A stretch of DNA of 64,000 bases from Liquidambar formosana (GCA_039720395.1 CM077832.1:34089258-34153257); one strand, 5' to 3'. Positions 32,918 through 44,749 are shown, numbered from the stretch's first letter. Program-made: numbers and translations. Notes: generated by a model from the letters alone, not told the origin.

Positions 32918-33582
32918 TAGGGGTGCTCACTCACCCGCTAGACCCGCAAAAACCGCCCAATCTGACCCAACCCGAAGGCACCGATAGGGTGGGCGGGTAG
33001 TGGTTTAGAATTTTATTTTTTTGCGGTTTCGTGGGTGGTTGCGGTTTTGAAATATAAAAACCGAACTAAAACCCACCCGCCCGTATATTTTTATACTTTA
33101 TTAGATTATACACGTGGCAAGTGTCTCATTGGTTCTTCATATTACATTGGACACATAGCAAATAGATGATGACCTTATCTCTTACCAATATTGAATCAGT
33201 TTTTTGCATTGTGAAGTCTTTTATCTTTTTGTTTTTATATTTATGCTTGTTTAATTTTATTTTTTTCCCAAGTTAATTGTTATTTTGTAATTTGTATGGC
33301 TTGTTTTGAACCAAAACAATATTTATAATAATTGAAATGCAATATGAAAGCCTTCAAAAATTCAAAATAGAATGGATGGATTTTTAAAAAGTAAAGCAAG
33401 GTCTAGCTAAACTTAAATCTGCCAATCCGCCTGCAACCCACCCACCAATCCGCATGGTTAGTGGGTTAAAACCGGCCAATCATATGGGCGGATGTGGGTG
33501 GGAATTTAGTTCAACCGATGAGTTGTGGGTGGGTTGCGGATGAACCCCAAACCCGACGTAAACCGACCCGTGAGCACCCCTA
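32918..33582. mobile_element. hAT-like non-autonomous element, 665 bp, nested in the MULE (copy 2)
   Basis: Inverted ends TAGGGGTGCTCAC and GTGAGCACCCCTA, flanked by a perfect 8-bp direct repeat GTTACTGC (32910-32917 and 33583-33590). Subterminal blocks are GC-rich (CCACCCGCC/GGGCGGGT types). Since it interrupts MULE DNA, it inserted after the MULE. No transposase. Confidence 0.88.
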
Positions 33583-33590
33583 GTTACTGC

Positions 33591-34789
33591 TAAATTATAT
33601 GGGCCTATGCAATTATCCAATTAATTTAGCCAAAAAATACCAAACCCTTCTATATGTATCAAGGGTATCCCTTTTTTTATCATATCTAATTTTTAAAATT
33701 TTCCACAACATTTGAAATATAAAAGTAATTTAAAAATAATTTTTTATAAAATAAAAAGAAAGATTAACTAGGCCAAAATGGCAATGCAAACTAAGATGAA
33801 ACAAGATTCATTAAAAAATACATTTCTAAACTCATGTGAAAACTTTAAAAGAAAACATATTCTATCAAACTATTTTCCACCACATCGAAGAAGTGTCCAA
33901 ATTCATCCGCTTGATAGCAAAAGGAAAGAATTCGACAGAACATAAGCCTATCTAGTTCTTAAATTGATTTTCCAAGTACTCAAGACCTTTTGAACCTTGC
34001 AAGAGTACCCCTACATTCTCTAAAGTCTAAACCCTCTTTCAAACCAAATTCAATAACCATTGAGCAAAAGGGTAAAACTAAATTTTAGATTTGAATAGTC
34101 TTCAAATACCATTTCAAAGTGTGGATTTAAAATTATTTTATTTTTTTTTTTTGAAAAGATAAAAGATGTCCAAATTCTCTCATTATGACCTAATTCACAA
34201 CCTTTCCAATTGAATCACCAGATGTACACTATTGTAAGAAAAATAATTTGTGACCATCACTTAAATCATCTTATCCAAAATGTGCAATCAATAATTTTCC
34301 TCAAGACATGCAACCCCATCCAAATCATTCCAACAAAAAACCTCAATTTAAAAAATGATTGTACCATTTACAATAAATCTTCAACTTACAACAAAAATAG
34401 CATAAATTCCTCGAGACAGTTACTCTGGTCCTCCCTCCACATCCCAAATTAAATTCAAATATCTTGTACAGACTTCCTATGCCCCACTCCATAGGCAAAC
34501 TATTAAAGATCCATATATTTTTAAGGTTCCTTTCAATTTCTTTGGGTTTATTATTTAAACCCTCGTATGCAAATGAATAGCACAAAGATATAGGGGTAAC
34601 CCTTCTAATTAATCATCATCACTTTTTCACAATGATAAGAATTTCATGCAATCAATGACTTTCTATTCCAAATATCAAATCAAATTCCACACTATAAAAT
34701 CAACAAATGAGCCAGCCTAAAATGAATAAAACTAGAAATGAAATTGGACCTTATATGTGCCAAAACAGCTTTCTGCTCCCACTAGCCCA
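33591..34789. other. MULE interior, no gene recognised
   Basis: AT-rich, no recognisable coding sequence. Lies between the nested hAT-like element and the 3' end of the transposase. Confidence 0.45.
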
Positions 34790-37516
34790 TCAACTATCTG
34801 TGAACCCTACCAAAAAAAAAAAAATAGTAATAATAATGTTAAAAACAAAACCAAACAATTATAAATCAACTAACTATGTAGTAAATATAAATCTTATTAA
34901 ATCTTATTCACTTACCCGTGAAAGAAAACACTTCATCATTGGATACAGGATCACGATTACGTGAAGTTCTAACATTAGGGCTAGGAGCGGGTCTAAAAAA
35001 AAAATCAAATACTCAACTATTAGTATGAAGTTGTAAAAATAAATTATAGACAATAAGTGTTTCAAATGTGTAAAATGATCAACTCAATCCAATTTAACTT
35101 TCAAACAACATAAAGTGATAATAGAAGTGAAAAAATATTAGCAATTCCATCAATAATGTACTATGGCATAAACAACTATATATCTATATTACATTGTCGA
35201 AGTTTTTGTATAAATTAAATAAGTAAACTTACATGTTCATTAAGGCTGGGCAATTTCTCTTGTTATGGGACTGTCCCCATTGACCACATCCATTACATTT
35301 TCTCAAATTTTTTTCCCTAGCCTTTTCTTTCCTCCTTTTATTCTTCTCCCACATCCCTTAGCCCTAACTTGATTGGGTTCTAACAATACCAGAGTAGAAT
35401 TGATCGGGGAACAATTGCTTGGAACTCCCAAATTGTTGCTACCCTCTCCAATAAAGAGTGATTTGATCCTCATTTCACTAGCTAACAAATCTTCTCTCAA
35501 CATATCGGTTCCCTCTACACTTAAAATGGCTCCATCAACTACCCTTGCAAAAACTCCACATAAATCATTACGGTGAACTAACACGCCCCTATCACTTGCA
35601 TGCTCCATGTTCACCACACTGCTCTCCATTAAACTCAGACACTTTGCACCCTTTGTCCACCTCTTCAAGATACATTTACCTGGCAACTCATTGTATTGTT
35701 TTCTACAAAAAAAAAAAAAAAAAAAAAAATAGTGCAACTAGTGTCTGCAGGGAATTCCCTCCCACTCAAAATTCTTACAACTGCAACTTGCAAAATCAGA
35801 AACCTTATCATCCACAATCAACTGGACCTTGTCTGGTATTGCTTTTTCACCATCCTCATTTTGCCTTTGGGTACTTTTGCCTTTGCCTTTGCCTTTGCCT
35901 TTGCCACCATCAAACACCCGCCTTTCAACCTCATAGATGGTTTGGAACTCATTATCTACTTTAACAGTACTCCCATATTTCATAGATTCCTACAACTCAT
36001 CTTGAAATTTTTCAAAGATGGAACGTGTATAAATATCAGCCATTTGTCCCTCTAATGCAACCGGAGTCTTCAATATGGCTCTCTCATTATGATCAACATG
36101 GTCGGCTTGTAACTCGCCGTACCTTTGCTTGGCAAGCGCCCTATTAAACCTTGTAATAAAGTCCCACAAAGAATTACACCTGTCCACATACTTCTTTGCA
36201 AATGAATGGTTACTCTCTACTCTTTGACTAGATGATATTTTAGCTGAGAAAACATGTTTAACAAAAGCAAGAACCCACCTATCCCACTTGTTAAACATTT
36301 TCTGTAACCACCCATTCTCATATAACTCACTTCTTTCAATGAGAGCAGCCCATCTACACTCAAACTTCTCTAGTTCCTTTGCAATCCCAAATACATTCAC
36401 GAAAGCTTTCATAGTATTGGCTACAAATGCGAGCACCAAGTTTCTCAGTGAACTTATTCAAGATGTGCCAAATGCAATACCTATGACATGTTGTTAGAAA
36501 TATATGTCTAATGGCAATCTCCATGGTTAGATCTTGATTAGTAATGATCATCTTGGGTGGCTCACTGGCATAACTTTCATCCACTCCGCAAACAAGCCAA
36601 ATAAAAGATTCATGGTTCTCATCACACAAGAACCCACAACCAAACGTTATTGTTTGCCCATGATGGTTAACCCCCAATATTAGTGCGAAAATCATATCAT
36701 ACCTATTTGTTTGATAGGTAGTGTCAAACACCACAACATCCCCAAAATGCTTTTACGCCTCTCTACTTGATGCATCCGCCCAAAAGATATGTGAAATCTG
36801 ATTTTCATCATGTGTCTCAATGGTGTATTTAAAATTCGGATTTCTCTCTTTTTGAGCAAGAAAATGCTCATTCAACATATCTGTATTATGGCCATCAGTT
36901 GCTTTTCTTGCATCTCTTCTAGCATTTCTCATATCCTGTTCAGTGCAGCCAATGTTTTGTAAACTACCTGCCTGTAGCTCCAAAACACTCATCAGTTGGG
37001 ATGGAGGGATATTTGCATTGTTGAAGGTTTGTGTTAGTGCCCGTTGGGCAGATGAGACATGTCAATGAGATGGCAAAAGCTGAACTTTGCCGGGGAATGA
37101 AAAAGTATGGTTGTGCACTTCCTCAAATATAAACACTTTAAATTTATCACCCGACTTGAGAACGGCGAGTCTTGCATTGTAACTCTCTCGTGTTATCCCT
37201 CGATGCCTCTTTGGTTGTTTACTATCAGGCTTTGGTGCTCGAACTATTTTCTCACCTTCTTTTGAACAAGTATACACCTTCCTGCTTATTTTATTCTCAC
37301 GATTCTTATTACTACTCCCAATTCGAACACTAAACCCAGCTTGCCTCTCATAATTGTTGTAGAAGGCATAAGTCATGTCCAAAGAGTCAAACTCTTGTCC
37401 TATGAAAGGTTTGTGTCCTTGCATTACATTGGGAACATAATACACTTCCGAATTGATTGAGGAGGAGCCATGGTGTTGTGTTTTGACTCATCTAATTCAA
37501 CATCAAAGTCCTCCAT
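34790..37516 (-). pseudogene. FAR1-like MULE transposase, degenerate
   Basis: Recognisable domains, in order from 37516 down: a FAR1 DNA-binding domain (KPFIGQEFDSLDMTYAFYNN to KISRKVYTCSKEG, about 37270-37400); the MULE transposase core (VVFDTTYQTNRYDMIFALIL GVNHHGQT region, about 36650-36740); a region NNGWLQK/WVLAFVKHVFSAKIS-like (about 36230-36320); a SWIM zinc finger CSCKNFEWEGIPCRH (about 35741-35785); ILKRWTKGAK (about 35660); and a C-terminal CCHC knuckle (about 35240-35290). Two probable small exons follow (34916-34992 and 34790-34806). Lesions: frameshift near 37445-37460; stops at 37062, 36753, 35990 and 35738; frameshift near 36370; frameshift near 35303. A poly-Phe tract comes from a T/A homopolymer at about 35707-35729. 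An acceptor (ATACAG) lies four bases upstream of the start codon, consistent with a leader intron from the right TIR. Confidence 0.87.
35872..35905. repeat. Hexanucleotide repeat inside the transposase (Lys-Gly tract)
   Basis: Several tandem TTTGCC units, read on the minus strand as a Gly-Lys repeat between the transposase core and the SWIM finger. Confidence 0.8.
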
Positions 37517-38530
37517 TGATCTGTATTAAGAAAGCACCATACTATTTTTTTATAATAAAAAAAAAAAAAACATATTTCATAGATGAATCCACTGAAACTG
37601 GAAAAATTAATTAAGGAGAACAAATGAAGAAAGAACAGATCGAAAGCAACAAGCCAAGAACTTAATTGCTACAACAATAGTTAAACTAAATACAGAGAAG
37701 CTGTGTGATGTGGGTGTCATTGGAGAATAGGGATTTGTTTTTAATCTATTGCTACTAGCTAGTAAATTAAGTTACAATGAGTTGTGGTGATCAAAATCAT
37801 GACTACATAATGATCCTAATTCTTCATGTAATATAACAAATTAAATAGATATTATTAAGAAAAATTATGCCAATATCCACATTATGCCAATATCCACAAT
37901 ATCCACATTATCCTAATTCTCCATGTTATGGCGTGTATGCATGATGATCCTAATTCTCAGAATACACATTATGCCAATATCCACATCTTTTAAGGTTGAA
38001 GGGTATTAATCACTCTCTTAATCTCTTTAATGCTTGGCACGTAGGGGCCCACAAACTACACTTAGGAGTTAGGATGGTGACATTTATTTATTGTTTTATT
38101 TTCTTTCAAGCAAAAGAAGCATCGTAATTGATCCGAGCACACCTTAAAGTGCTGCTGGCCCTTGTAAATTGAAGCATATATCCTTTTTGTTTTTGGTTTT
38201 CCTAAGGAAATTAAAGCATATCTCAACACTTAGGATAATCCCTTGTCTTTAATCCTATAGGCCTCTCTTCTCTCTCTCTTTTTCTTATTTAATTGTTGTA
38301 TAGTTAGTCACATGACACATTTTAGGGTAAAAATGCCACATACATCTTAATCAAACATGTAATTAATCAAGAATATAAGATAGACACAGAATTCCTCTTC
38401 CTCCTCTTCTTCTTCTTCAAATCCACAATTCTTATATATGATATGATACCCAGTTTCACGGCATCAAAATATCATCAATTTAGATTCTTATGCATATCCT
38501 ACAATATAGTATTCCTGTGTTCAAATTTAC
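37517..38530. other. MULE interior between transposase and right TIR
   Basis: Probably leader-intron sequence of the transposase. It holds a short irregular tandem repeat of ATTATGCCAATATCCAC units at about 37866-37985. No gene recognised. Confidence 0.5.
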
Positions 38531-39633
38531 ATGTTCACAGCAGAAAAACATGAATCAATTTTCTTATAATTCAATAGAAAAAAAAAGGTTTGGAATTTTC
38601 TTATAATTTAGAGAATTTTCTTATAATTTTCTTATAATATAAAAAATGAAAATGAAAAACATGAATCAATTTTCTTATAATTCAATAGAAAAAAATAGTG
38701 AAATATGTCAAATTTAGTGAACGAATTCTTCCTCATCATCATGAGTTCTTCCTCTATTTTTTTTCAACCAATTTGAACAAAAAATGATGACAAGGTGTTC
38801 CATTGCAAAGGGAGGGTTTAGAGAATAAGGGGAAAGAAATTGCAGAGGGAGAGAAGCTTACCAGAGCTCAGGTCGCAGGCGATGAGGTTCTGTTATGTGG
38901 GAGCTTTGGTCGTTAGCGGTGGGTTTGTGCAAAGGGAGCTTAGGTCACCGGTGCGCGAGTAGCTGTAAGGGAGAGGAAAGTCAGGTGAGGGTTTGGAGAA
39001 GAGGTGGAAAAAAAATGCAAAAATCAGACATGGAGGACTCACCGGAGCTGGTTGCCAGCGGCAAGGTTCGTGGAGAGCAGAGGCGACGGTTCGCGGCGGT
39101 GAGCAGCGGCGACGGTAAACGGCGGCGAGCAACTTCACGGCAGCGGTGAGAAGCTTCACGCGTGGCAGCAGTGAGGGTCGTGTGCTGCTGCTAACAGTGA
39201 GGAATAGCCATGGCCGGTGGTGAGGGTCGTCTAAGGTGAGGTTCATAAACCATGAGAGAAAGAGGGAGAAATGAAGTAAGGCTCTGTTTGCTGCGATGAA
39301 GGGGTGCTGCTAACTGCACACCAAACAGAGGTGAGGTGAGGTGAGGTTGGTTCGCAAGCCTTCAAACGGAGGTGAGGTGAACGTGAGAGAGATGAAGACC
39401 GGCTGCCATAAGAGAGAGAGAGAGATTAAGCTTTCAAAGTTCAAACAGCTCGTCTAGATCTGGAAGGAGGGAGACGTGATGAGAGAGACGAGAGAGGACG
39501 CTGATGTGACCCAAGCTACAGCTTTGTCTACAAATCACCCCAGCCGTTGATTTGCTCCCATTGTGAACGAATGGCCAAGATCACTCACGCTGATATACCA
39601 AGATATCAGCTTCAGCGCACCTGATCGGACCTG
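38531..39633 (-). repeat. MULE right terminal inverted repeat
   Basis: Inverted copy of 29251-30381. On the minus strand it carries splice donors CCG/GTGAGT at about 39043 and CTG/GTAAGC at about 38862, matching those of the left repeat. A 117-codon open frame crosses it (38893-39246, minus), but the left copy does not preserve it, so it is not regarded as a gene. Confidence 0.88.
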
Positions 39634-39643
39634 CATACATATA

Positions 39644-40094
39644 TATATTTTAAAAAAAGGAAACAAAATGATCTCCTTTGTGCCCCAATGAATTAGTTAC
39701 CCTAAACTCTACCATGCCAAAAACATTTTACAGGCCCTAACAAAACAAAACATTTTACATGTCATATGGGTTGCATGTAGGTATGGCCACGCACATGAAT
39801 TGTGGCAAAAGTTAGCTCAGGTAGGAACGATCCTCAAATTCAGGATCTTGGCCACCCTTGAATTTGCATTTTGCTGTGCATGTTTTTCCATGTTTATAAT
39901 ATGATTATGGAAAGTGTTTAATTTTCAAGAATATAAATGCATACCTATATATCCGAATCCACATGCCCAATTTCTTTTCTTTCTTTCTTTTCTTTTTTTT
40001 AATTATAACACATGACATATTTTTTCCAAAAAAAATTATTGAGTGGAGGTAAAAGGAGCTCAATCCTCTCCTTCATACATATTTTTTGAGTGAG
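39644..40094. other. Intergenic, no gene recognised
   Basis: AT-rich flank of the MULE, no recognisable feature beyond short homopolymers. Confidence 0.5.
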
Positions 40095-40491
40095 GCTATT
40101 GCCACCACGTAAAGTACTCAAAGCCCCCCATTAATTTACTCTTTTTGAGGGTTTATGAAAAATATAAAAGGTTTTTATGAAAACTAATAGTATTGTTCAC
40201 TAGAAAACATCATTCTGAACAACTTTGTAGAAGAAATTTTTTCCAAAATCTATAATTTAAGTAGAGTTTTGGCCATTTACAATCTCTATTTCATTATCCA
40301 TGAAAAATTGTCAAAAAATCTACTTAAATGATAGATTTTGAAAAAACTCTCTTCTACAAAGTTGTCCGGAATGATGTTTTCTAATAGACGATGTGATTAG
40401 TTTTCATAAATTTCTTTTATATTTTTCATAAAACCTTAAAAAAAATTAAATTAAATGGGCGGTTTAAAGTATTTTATGGGGTGGCAATAGC
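40095..40491. mobile_element. Palindromic foldback element, family FB-1 copy 2
   Basis: Ends GCTATTGCCACC and GGTGGCAATAGC are exact inverted repeats. The arms continue as ACTAGAAAACATCATTCTGA near 40200 and its inverted partner near 40367-40385. The arms match those of the element at 2970-3380. No coding capacity. The target duplication is not resolved. Confidence 0.78.
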
Positions 40492-40763
40492 TTGACCCAT
40501 ATTTTTTGGATACCCCATTACCCATAACTACTTAAAATGGAATCAACCCCCCACATCAAGAATCGCTCTGTTAGCTACTTAAGAGCAGTCAGTCTCGCAT
40601 TACTAGCTGCCCATGGAGGCGCAATGATCCATCGCATATATATCATTTGGTAACATTTTGGTATGGAAAAATTCTATTCAACATTTACAGTCATGAGGTA
40701 TGCTATGTCGCTATACTAGCAACATACTAAATAAAATCCGCATGCATGCATTTACCACGACCT

Positions 40764-41132
40764 AAGAAGCACGGATACGGATACGTGATACGGGTATAAT
40801 ACAACACGGACACAGCAAATCCTCAAAATTTAGGACACGACACGCGGGGGATACAGCATTAATATAATATTTATTTTTATACATATAACTATAAAATGTC
40901 ATGCAACATCACATAAATCATTCAAAATGAATACCTTTGTATTGCTTTTATAAATCTAGTTGAGTTGTAAGTAGAAAATATATGACAAAAAGCCAAATAA
41001 TGAACAAAAAGAAGGAAAAAAAAAAAAAGATAACAAAAGAAGTGTCGTGTTAGAGAAGTGTCGAACAAGTGTCGTGTCCAATACGTGTCCGACACAGACA
41101 CACGACCTTTCGGGAAGTGTCCGTGCTTCCTT
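40764..41132. mobile_element. Short TIR element, about 370 bp
   Basis: AAGAAGCACGGATACGGATA at the left matches the complement of GTGTCCGTGCTTCCTT at the right. Internal blocks of ACACGG/CGTGTCC repeats are inverted between the halves. No clear target duplication. Superfamily unknown. Confidence 0.5.
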
Positions 41133-41176
41133 GACCACAACTATTGTTTCACCACCCAATTGGACACACTAACAAA

Positions 41177-41200
41177 GGAGAGAGAGAGAGAGAGAGAGCA
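41177..41200. repeat. (GA)n microsatellite downstream of the SDH2 locus
   Basis: Short run of about 11 AG units just beyond the SDH2 stop codon on the minus strand, within its likely 3' UTR. Confidence 0.7.
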
Positions 41201-42368
41201 GGGGAAAATATATTATGTTTAAGAAGATTGATTAATGGTTTTCAAACTTCTCCACTGGCAGAGAGAGCAAATGCTTGGTCTTCATCTTGTTAATGGCACC
41301 TGCAGGGTTGAGGCTTTTAGGGCAGGTGTTCGTGCAGTTCTTAATACTCCGGCATTTGTATAATTTCTTCTCGTCCTCCGTCAAAGCCTGCAATCGTGCC
41401 TCTGTGTAATCATCCCGGCTGTCATGCCAAAAAACATACATATATACATGATAAGCTCAATCACCACAAGATTATTTTCAAGTGATCGACGAAAACCCTG
41501 GCCTGCTCAAAGCTTAAGGCAAAACTAGTTGATTAACTGCAACTGAGCAGGAACACAACAAGCCTTCTTTCTCATTTTATCTTTCTTGGCTGGATGATGC
41601 CTTTTTTCTTTCTTTTTTTTTTCCACAGAAGTTCACCCTTGAAGGAGAATTGTCCACAATCATCCCCTCCGGCCTATGAATATAGACTTCCATGAAAATG
41701 CCAAAATATTGCTCCAGAATTAGGAGATAAACTTTCTCCACACGCTTAGCAATCACAATTCACAAAATAAGATGATTACTTTCACCATAGAACTAGGGAA
41801 TGAACAAGTAACCTGTCACAGATCCATCGATAAGCCTGGAGCAAGGCCGCTGGTCCCAAGAACTGTTCTGGGTTCCACCAATAGGAAGGACATGAAGTAC
41901 TACAGCAAGCACAGAGTATGCACGCATATAGGCCATCTAGCTTCTTTCTGTCTGCATGTGAGACTGCCTGTATTCTCGCCCATCCTCAGGTGGCTTTTTT
42001 GCTTTAAGCCATGGCTCAATTGTCCTACGCAATGGCAATAAACATTTATGGAACTTACAAAAGCTAGAAAATGTCAACCACAAGGGCTTTCTGTGATTTC
42101 AGTTTTAGTCAATTCCTAGGAGGGGGAATTGGGATTTGAGACATAGGCCCTCCTCAGGCTCACCAATGTGGATACTGCTAGACATTAACGTATCAAGATA
42201 GGAAAATTTAATGATCAAAGGGGATTTGACAAAATTTTCAACTTTTTGTGTTTAGAATAAAAAATGGTTAAGTTTCTCAAAATATTTCAACTTTAATTGG
42301 CCTAAATACTGTTTGATATTTTGCCTTTTTTCTCTAAAATAAAAGTAAATTATTTACCAAAAAATATA

Positions 42369-42544
42369 AGGGGGAATTACAAAACAGCCTGACTACGGGC
42401 ATATAATTACAAATCAATAGAATTGACTAGTAATTTCCTAGTCATCTTGGTTAAGTTAATAGTCATATATATACCTCTAGTTACTAGTCAATTGTATTAA
42501 TTTGTAGTTATTTGCCCATAACTGGGCCATTTGTAATTTCCTTA
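42369..42544. mobile_element. Foldback element, family FB-3 copy 1 (SDH2 intron 2)
   Basis: GGGGAATTACAAAACAGCC at the left pairs with the complement of GGCCATTTGTAATTTCC at the right. ATTGACTAGTAATT near 42421 pairs with TTACTAGTCAAT near 42481. About 175 bp with no coding capacity. Similar short foldbacks lie at 57234 and 59195. Confidence 0.7.
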
Positions 42545-43041
42545 AAAACAATTATGTATTTATAAGATAATAATCTATCAATTAAGCCCTAACCAGTGGC
42601 CAAATTGCACATATATATATATATAAAAAGAACGCATTTTTAGAACAATTTAGATTATAATGAAAACTAAAATCAATGAATGTTGCTTTAAAATGAAAAA
42701 TTTTGGATCCTTCACCGTAAACGATAGTAAAAATAGTGGAAATTGAGATACTTGGATAGAATGGACAGGTTTTTTTTAGCACTGTTGGCGCTGGTATAGC
42801 ATTGATCTAAGCAAAGGGGAAAGTAACAATAATAGTATTTACAGTTAGTATGGTTATATTCTGCCAAAATCAGGTTGATCTGGGTTTGTTGGTGCATAAC
42901 GAGGGCCCATTTTCAGCCCTGAACAAAATTGAACGTTCCCCGGGAGGAACAACTGAACCATTTTTCCCTAGAGCCATAAAATGGAGTGGGGCTTTTATCA
43001 ATATTTAAAAATAAAGCCCAAGAAGCATAAAATGTACCCAA

Positions 43042-43068
43042 TACATATACATACATACATACATACAT
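43042..43068. repeat. (ACAT)n microsatellite
   Basis: About five tandem CATA/ACAT tetranucleotide units in SDH2 intron 2. Confidence 0.75.
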
Positions 43069-44142
43069 AGTCCTTTTAATAATATAAAGTGTACTTGGTG
43101 CAATTTTGCATCAATTGTACTTCAAAATTTTTATTCACGACTCGGATTTTATGAAATCAATCGTTCTTTTTCATATAGCCGATTCATTTCAAAAATGAAG
43201 TTAATTCAAAACTAATTACTAGACGATCCAAAACTTGCATTTTTTTAATCAATTTCATTTAAGGACTTTTATTTATGTAAAAAATAATTCTTAATATCAA
43301 TTTGATTTTTAACATGAATGACCTTACATGAAAATTAGATTTAATCTAACAGTTGATTTTTCAAAATACAAGTTAGGGCTAAGAATTTTAGAATGACAGA
43401 TGATGCATATGGAATGGAAAATGTGCTCATCTTACTTGTACGGGTGGTAGAAATTGGTGAGGTCAACGACCAGATCTCTGACCACAAACATGTGAGGGAG
43501 CGGAGTAATGATAGTGGGCTTAGTGGTGTGTGCATCAATGGGCCTGAGGCATGCCACCGTGTTGGTCCCATCAATGTTCATGGCACATGACCCACATGTC
43601 CCTTCCCTGCAGGACCTCCTATAGCTCAAGCTTGAATTTTCCTCCTATTTTATCTTTTTGTAGTGCATCCAAAACCTAGACAAACAAATTCAGATGCACC
43701 GTACTCAAGTTGATTATTATTTCACTACCATAATGTATAGGCTTTATTTTTCCCCAAGTGGAACTTCCCTTCAGATTTTGAGCCACTCTGCATCAATGCA
43801 TCAGTTAATGCAGATAAAATCTTTAATATTGAAGTGCTTGTAAAAGAAAATTTAATTTAATGAAGTCCTTCTATATAAAAGAGAATTTACCATTGGTCCG
43901 CAGGTGGTGAGGTCTACATAGTAAGATTTGAGATAGGGCTTGATGTTGGGAAATTCAGGGTTCCACCTATAGATCTTGAACTCCGTCTTCAACACTTTGA
44001 TATTGTTTTGAAGCCTTTCCTGTGCCTCAAAAGCTGCTTCTGCGTGTTCTTGTGCCACAGGTTGCCCTTCTAACACTGGAAAATTTTGCTTCTTGGGGTC
44101 TGCTCTATTGACCACACGCCCTACGTACCTTGTTGTAGCCAT

Positions 44143-44491
44143 GGCGAAACCAGTTCTTTGACATCTCACTCTCTCTCCCTCCCTCCTATGTGTGAGTGAA
44201 AAAGTAGTGTAGGGTTTTAGCATTAAGATTCCTGCATGTTTTGCGGACACGTGGTTGCATGGGTGAAACGTGTTAAGAGAGAAAAATGGTTGCTTGCATT
44301 GAGTCATTGACACCAGCAAGCTTAATTTGGATCATGCCTTGGTGTTGGGCCAACTTTGGATTAAAACAAGAGGTTGAAGACCTGAAGAGGAGATTCTTCG
44401 GCCTGATGTTCAGCTCCTGGGCCTAACTCAGTTATATAGTCTTTTACTCAACAGGGGCCTCTATTGGCACCCCAGACACTTTTCCCTCTTC

Positions 44492-44525
<34 letters not shown>
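44143..44525. other. SDH2 upstream region; long T homopolymer
   Basis: Contains the SDH2 5' leader and promoter region. In-frame ATGs exist further upstream but give no presequence-like residues, so 44142 was kept as start. A T run at 44505-44525 (with more T nearby) precedes the half foldback copy. Confidence 0.5.
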
Positions 44526-44531
<6 letters not shown>

Positions 44532-44745
44532 CCCACTTATTTTAAATTTTGTAAGGGTTAATGAAAAATATTTAAAAGCTTCATGAAAATTAGCCGTGGC
44601 ATCTATTAGAAAACATCATTTTGAATAACTCTATAAAATAAAATGTTTTTTTCAAAATCCGTCGACCTTTTAACCATTTATAATTCTTGTTTCATTTTTA
44701 CAGATACAGAAATTAAAAATGATATTTTGGTTATTTCTAGGCATT
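44526..44745. mobile_element. Half copy of foldback family FB-1
   Basis: Carries one arm only: GAAAATTAGCCGTGGCATCT, then ATTAGAAAACATCATTTTGA, then CAAAATCCGTCGACC and ACCATTTATAATTCTTGTTT, in the same order as the left half of the element at 40095-40491. The second arm is missing. The long T run sits at its left edge. Confidence 0.6.
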
Positions 44746-44749
44746 TTAT

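Larger units (their letters stand above)
29251..39633. mobile_element. Long-TIR Mutator-like element (FAR1 type), 10.4 kb
   Basis: Terminal inverted repeats of about 1.1 kb begin with CAGGTCCGATTAGGTGCGC on the left and, read on the minus strand, CAGGTCCGATCAGGTGCGC on the right. A perfect 10-bp direct repeat, CATACATATA, abuts both ends (29241-29250 and 39634-39643), although the local AT repeat lowers its weight. The element carries a FAR1-like transposase pseudogene (34790-37516, minus) and a convergent GRF zinc-finger ORF (30810-31126, plus). A possible captured exon lies at 32405-32527. A later hAT-like insertion sits at 32918-33582. TIR length, target duplication size and transposase type all fit Mutator-like elements. 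Confidence 0.9.
41232..44142 (-). pseudogene. SDH2-3: SDH2-3-like succinate dehydrogenase iron-sulfur subunit with two frameshifts and a stop
   Basis: Four exons: 43891-44142, 43436-43675, 41813-42024, 41232-41418, all with GT-AG borders. The protein carries electrons from FAD to ubiquinone in mitochondrial complex II. Cluster motifs are present: [20 protein letters not shown] with AC (2Fe-2S), [15 protein letters not shown] (4Fe-4S) and [12 protein letters not shown] (3Fe-4S). The [10 protein letters not shown] and ITPLPHM stretches point to the seed-type SDH2-3 rather than SDH2-1/2. Defects: exon 2 is one base too long, with the shift in an A run around 43653-43657 and a TAG a few bases on. 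Exon 3 has a shift near 41943-41955 (length 212 rather than 210 or 213). A conserved Glu before CILC is Ala. Exons 1 and 4 are intact. An alternative acceptor at the TAG would bypass the exon 2 defects in frame, but not the exon 3 one. Sequencing error is possible. Confidence 0.82.

Noticed and set aside
38893..39246. 117-codon frame in the MULE right TIR
   Set aside because: It is not preserved in the left TIR and consists of low-complexity Ser/Pro/Arg sequence; more likely leader DNA.
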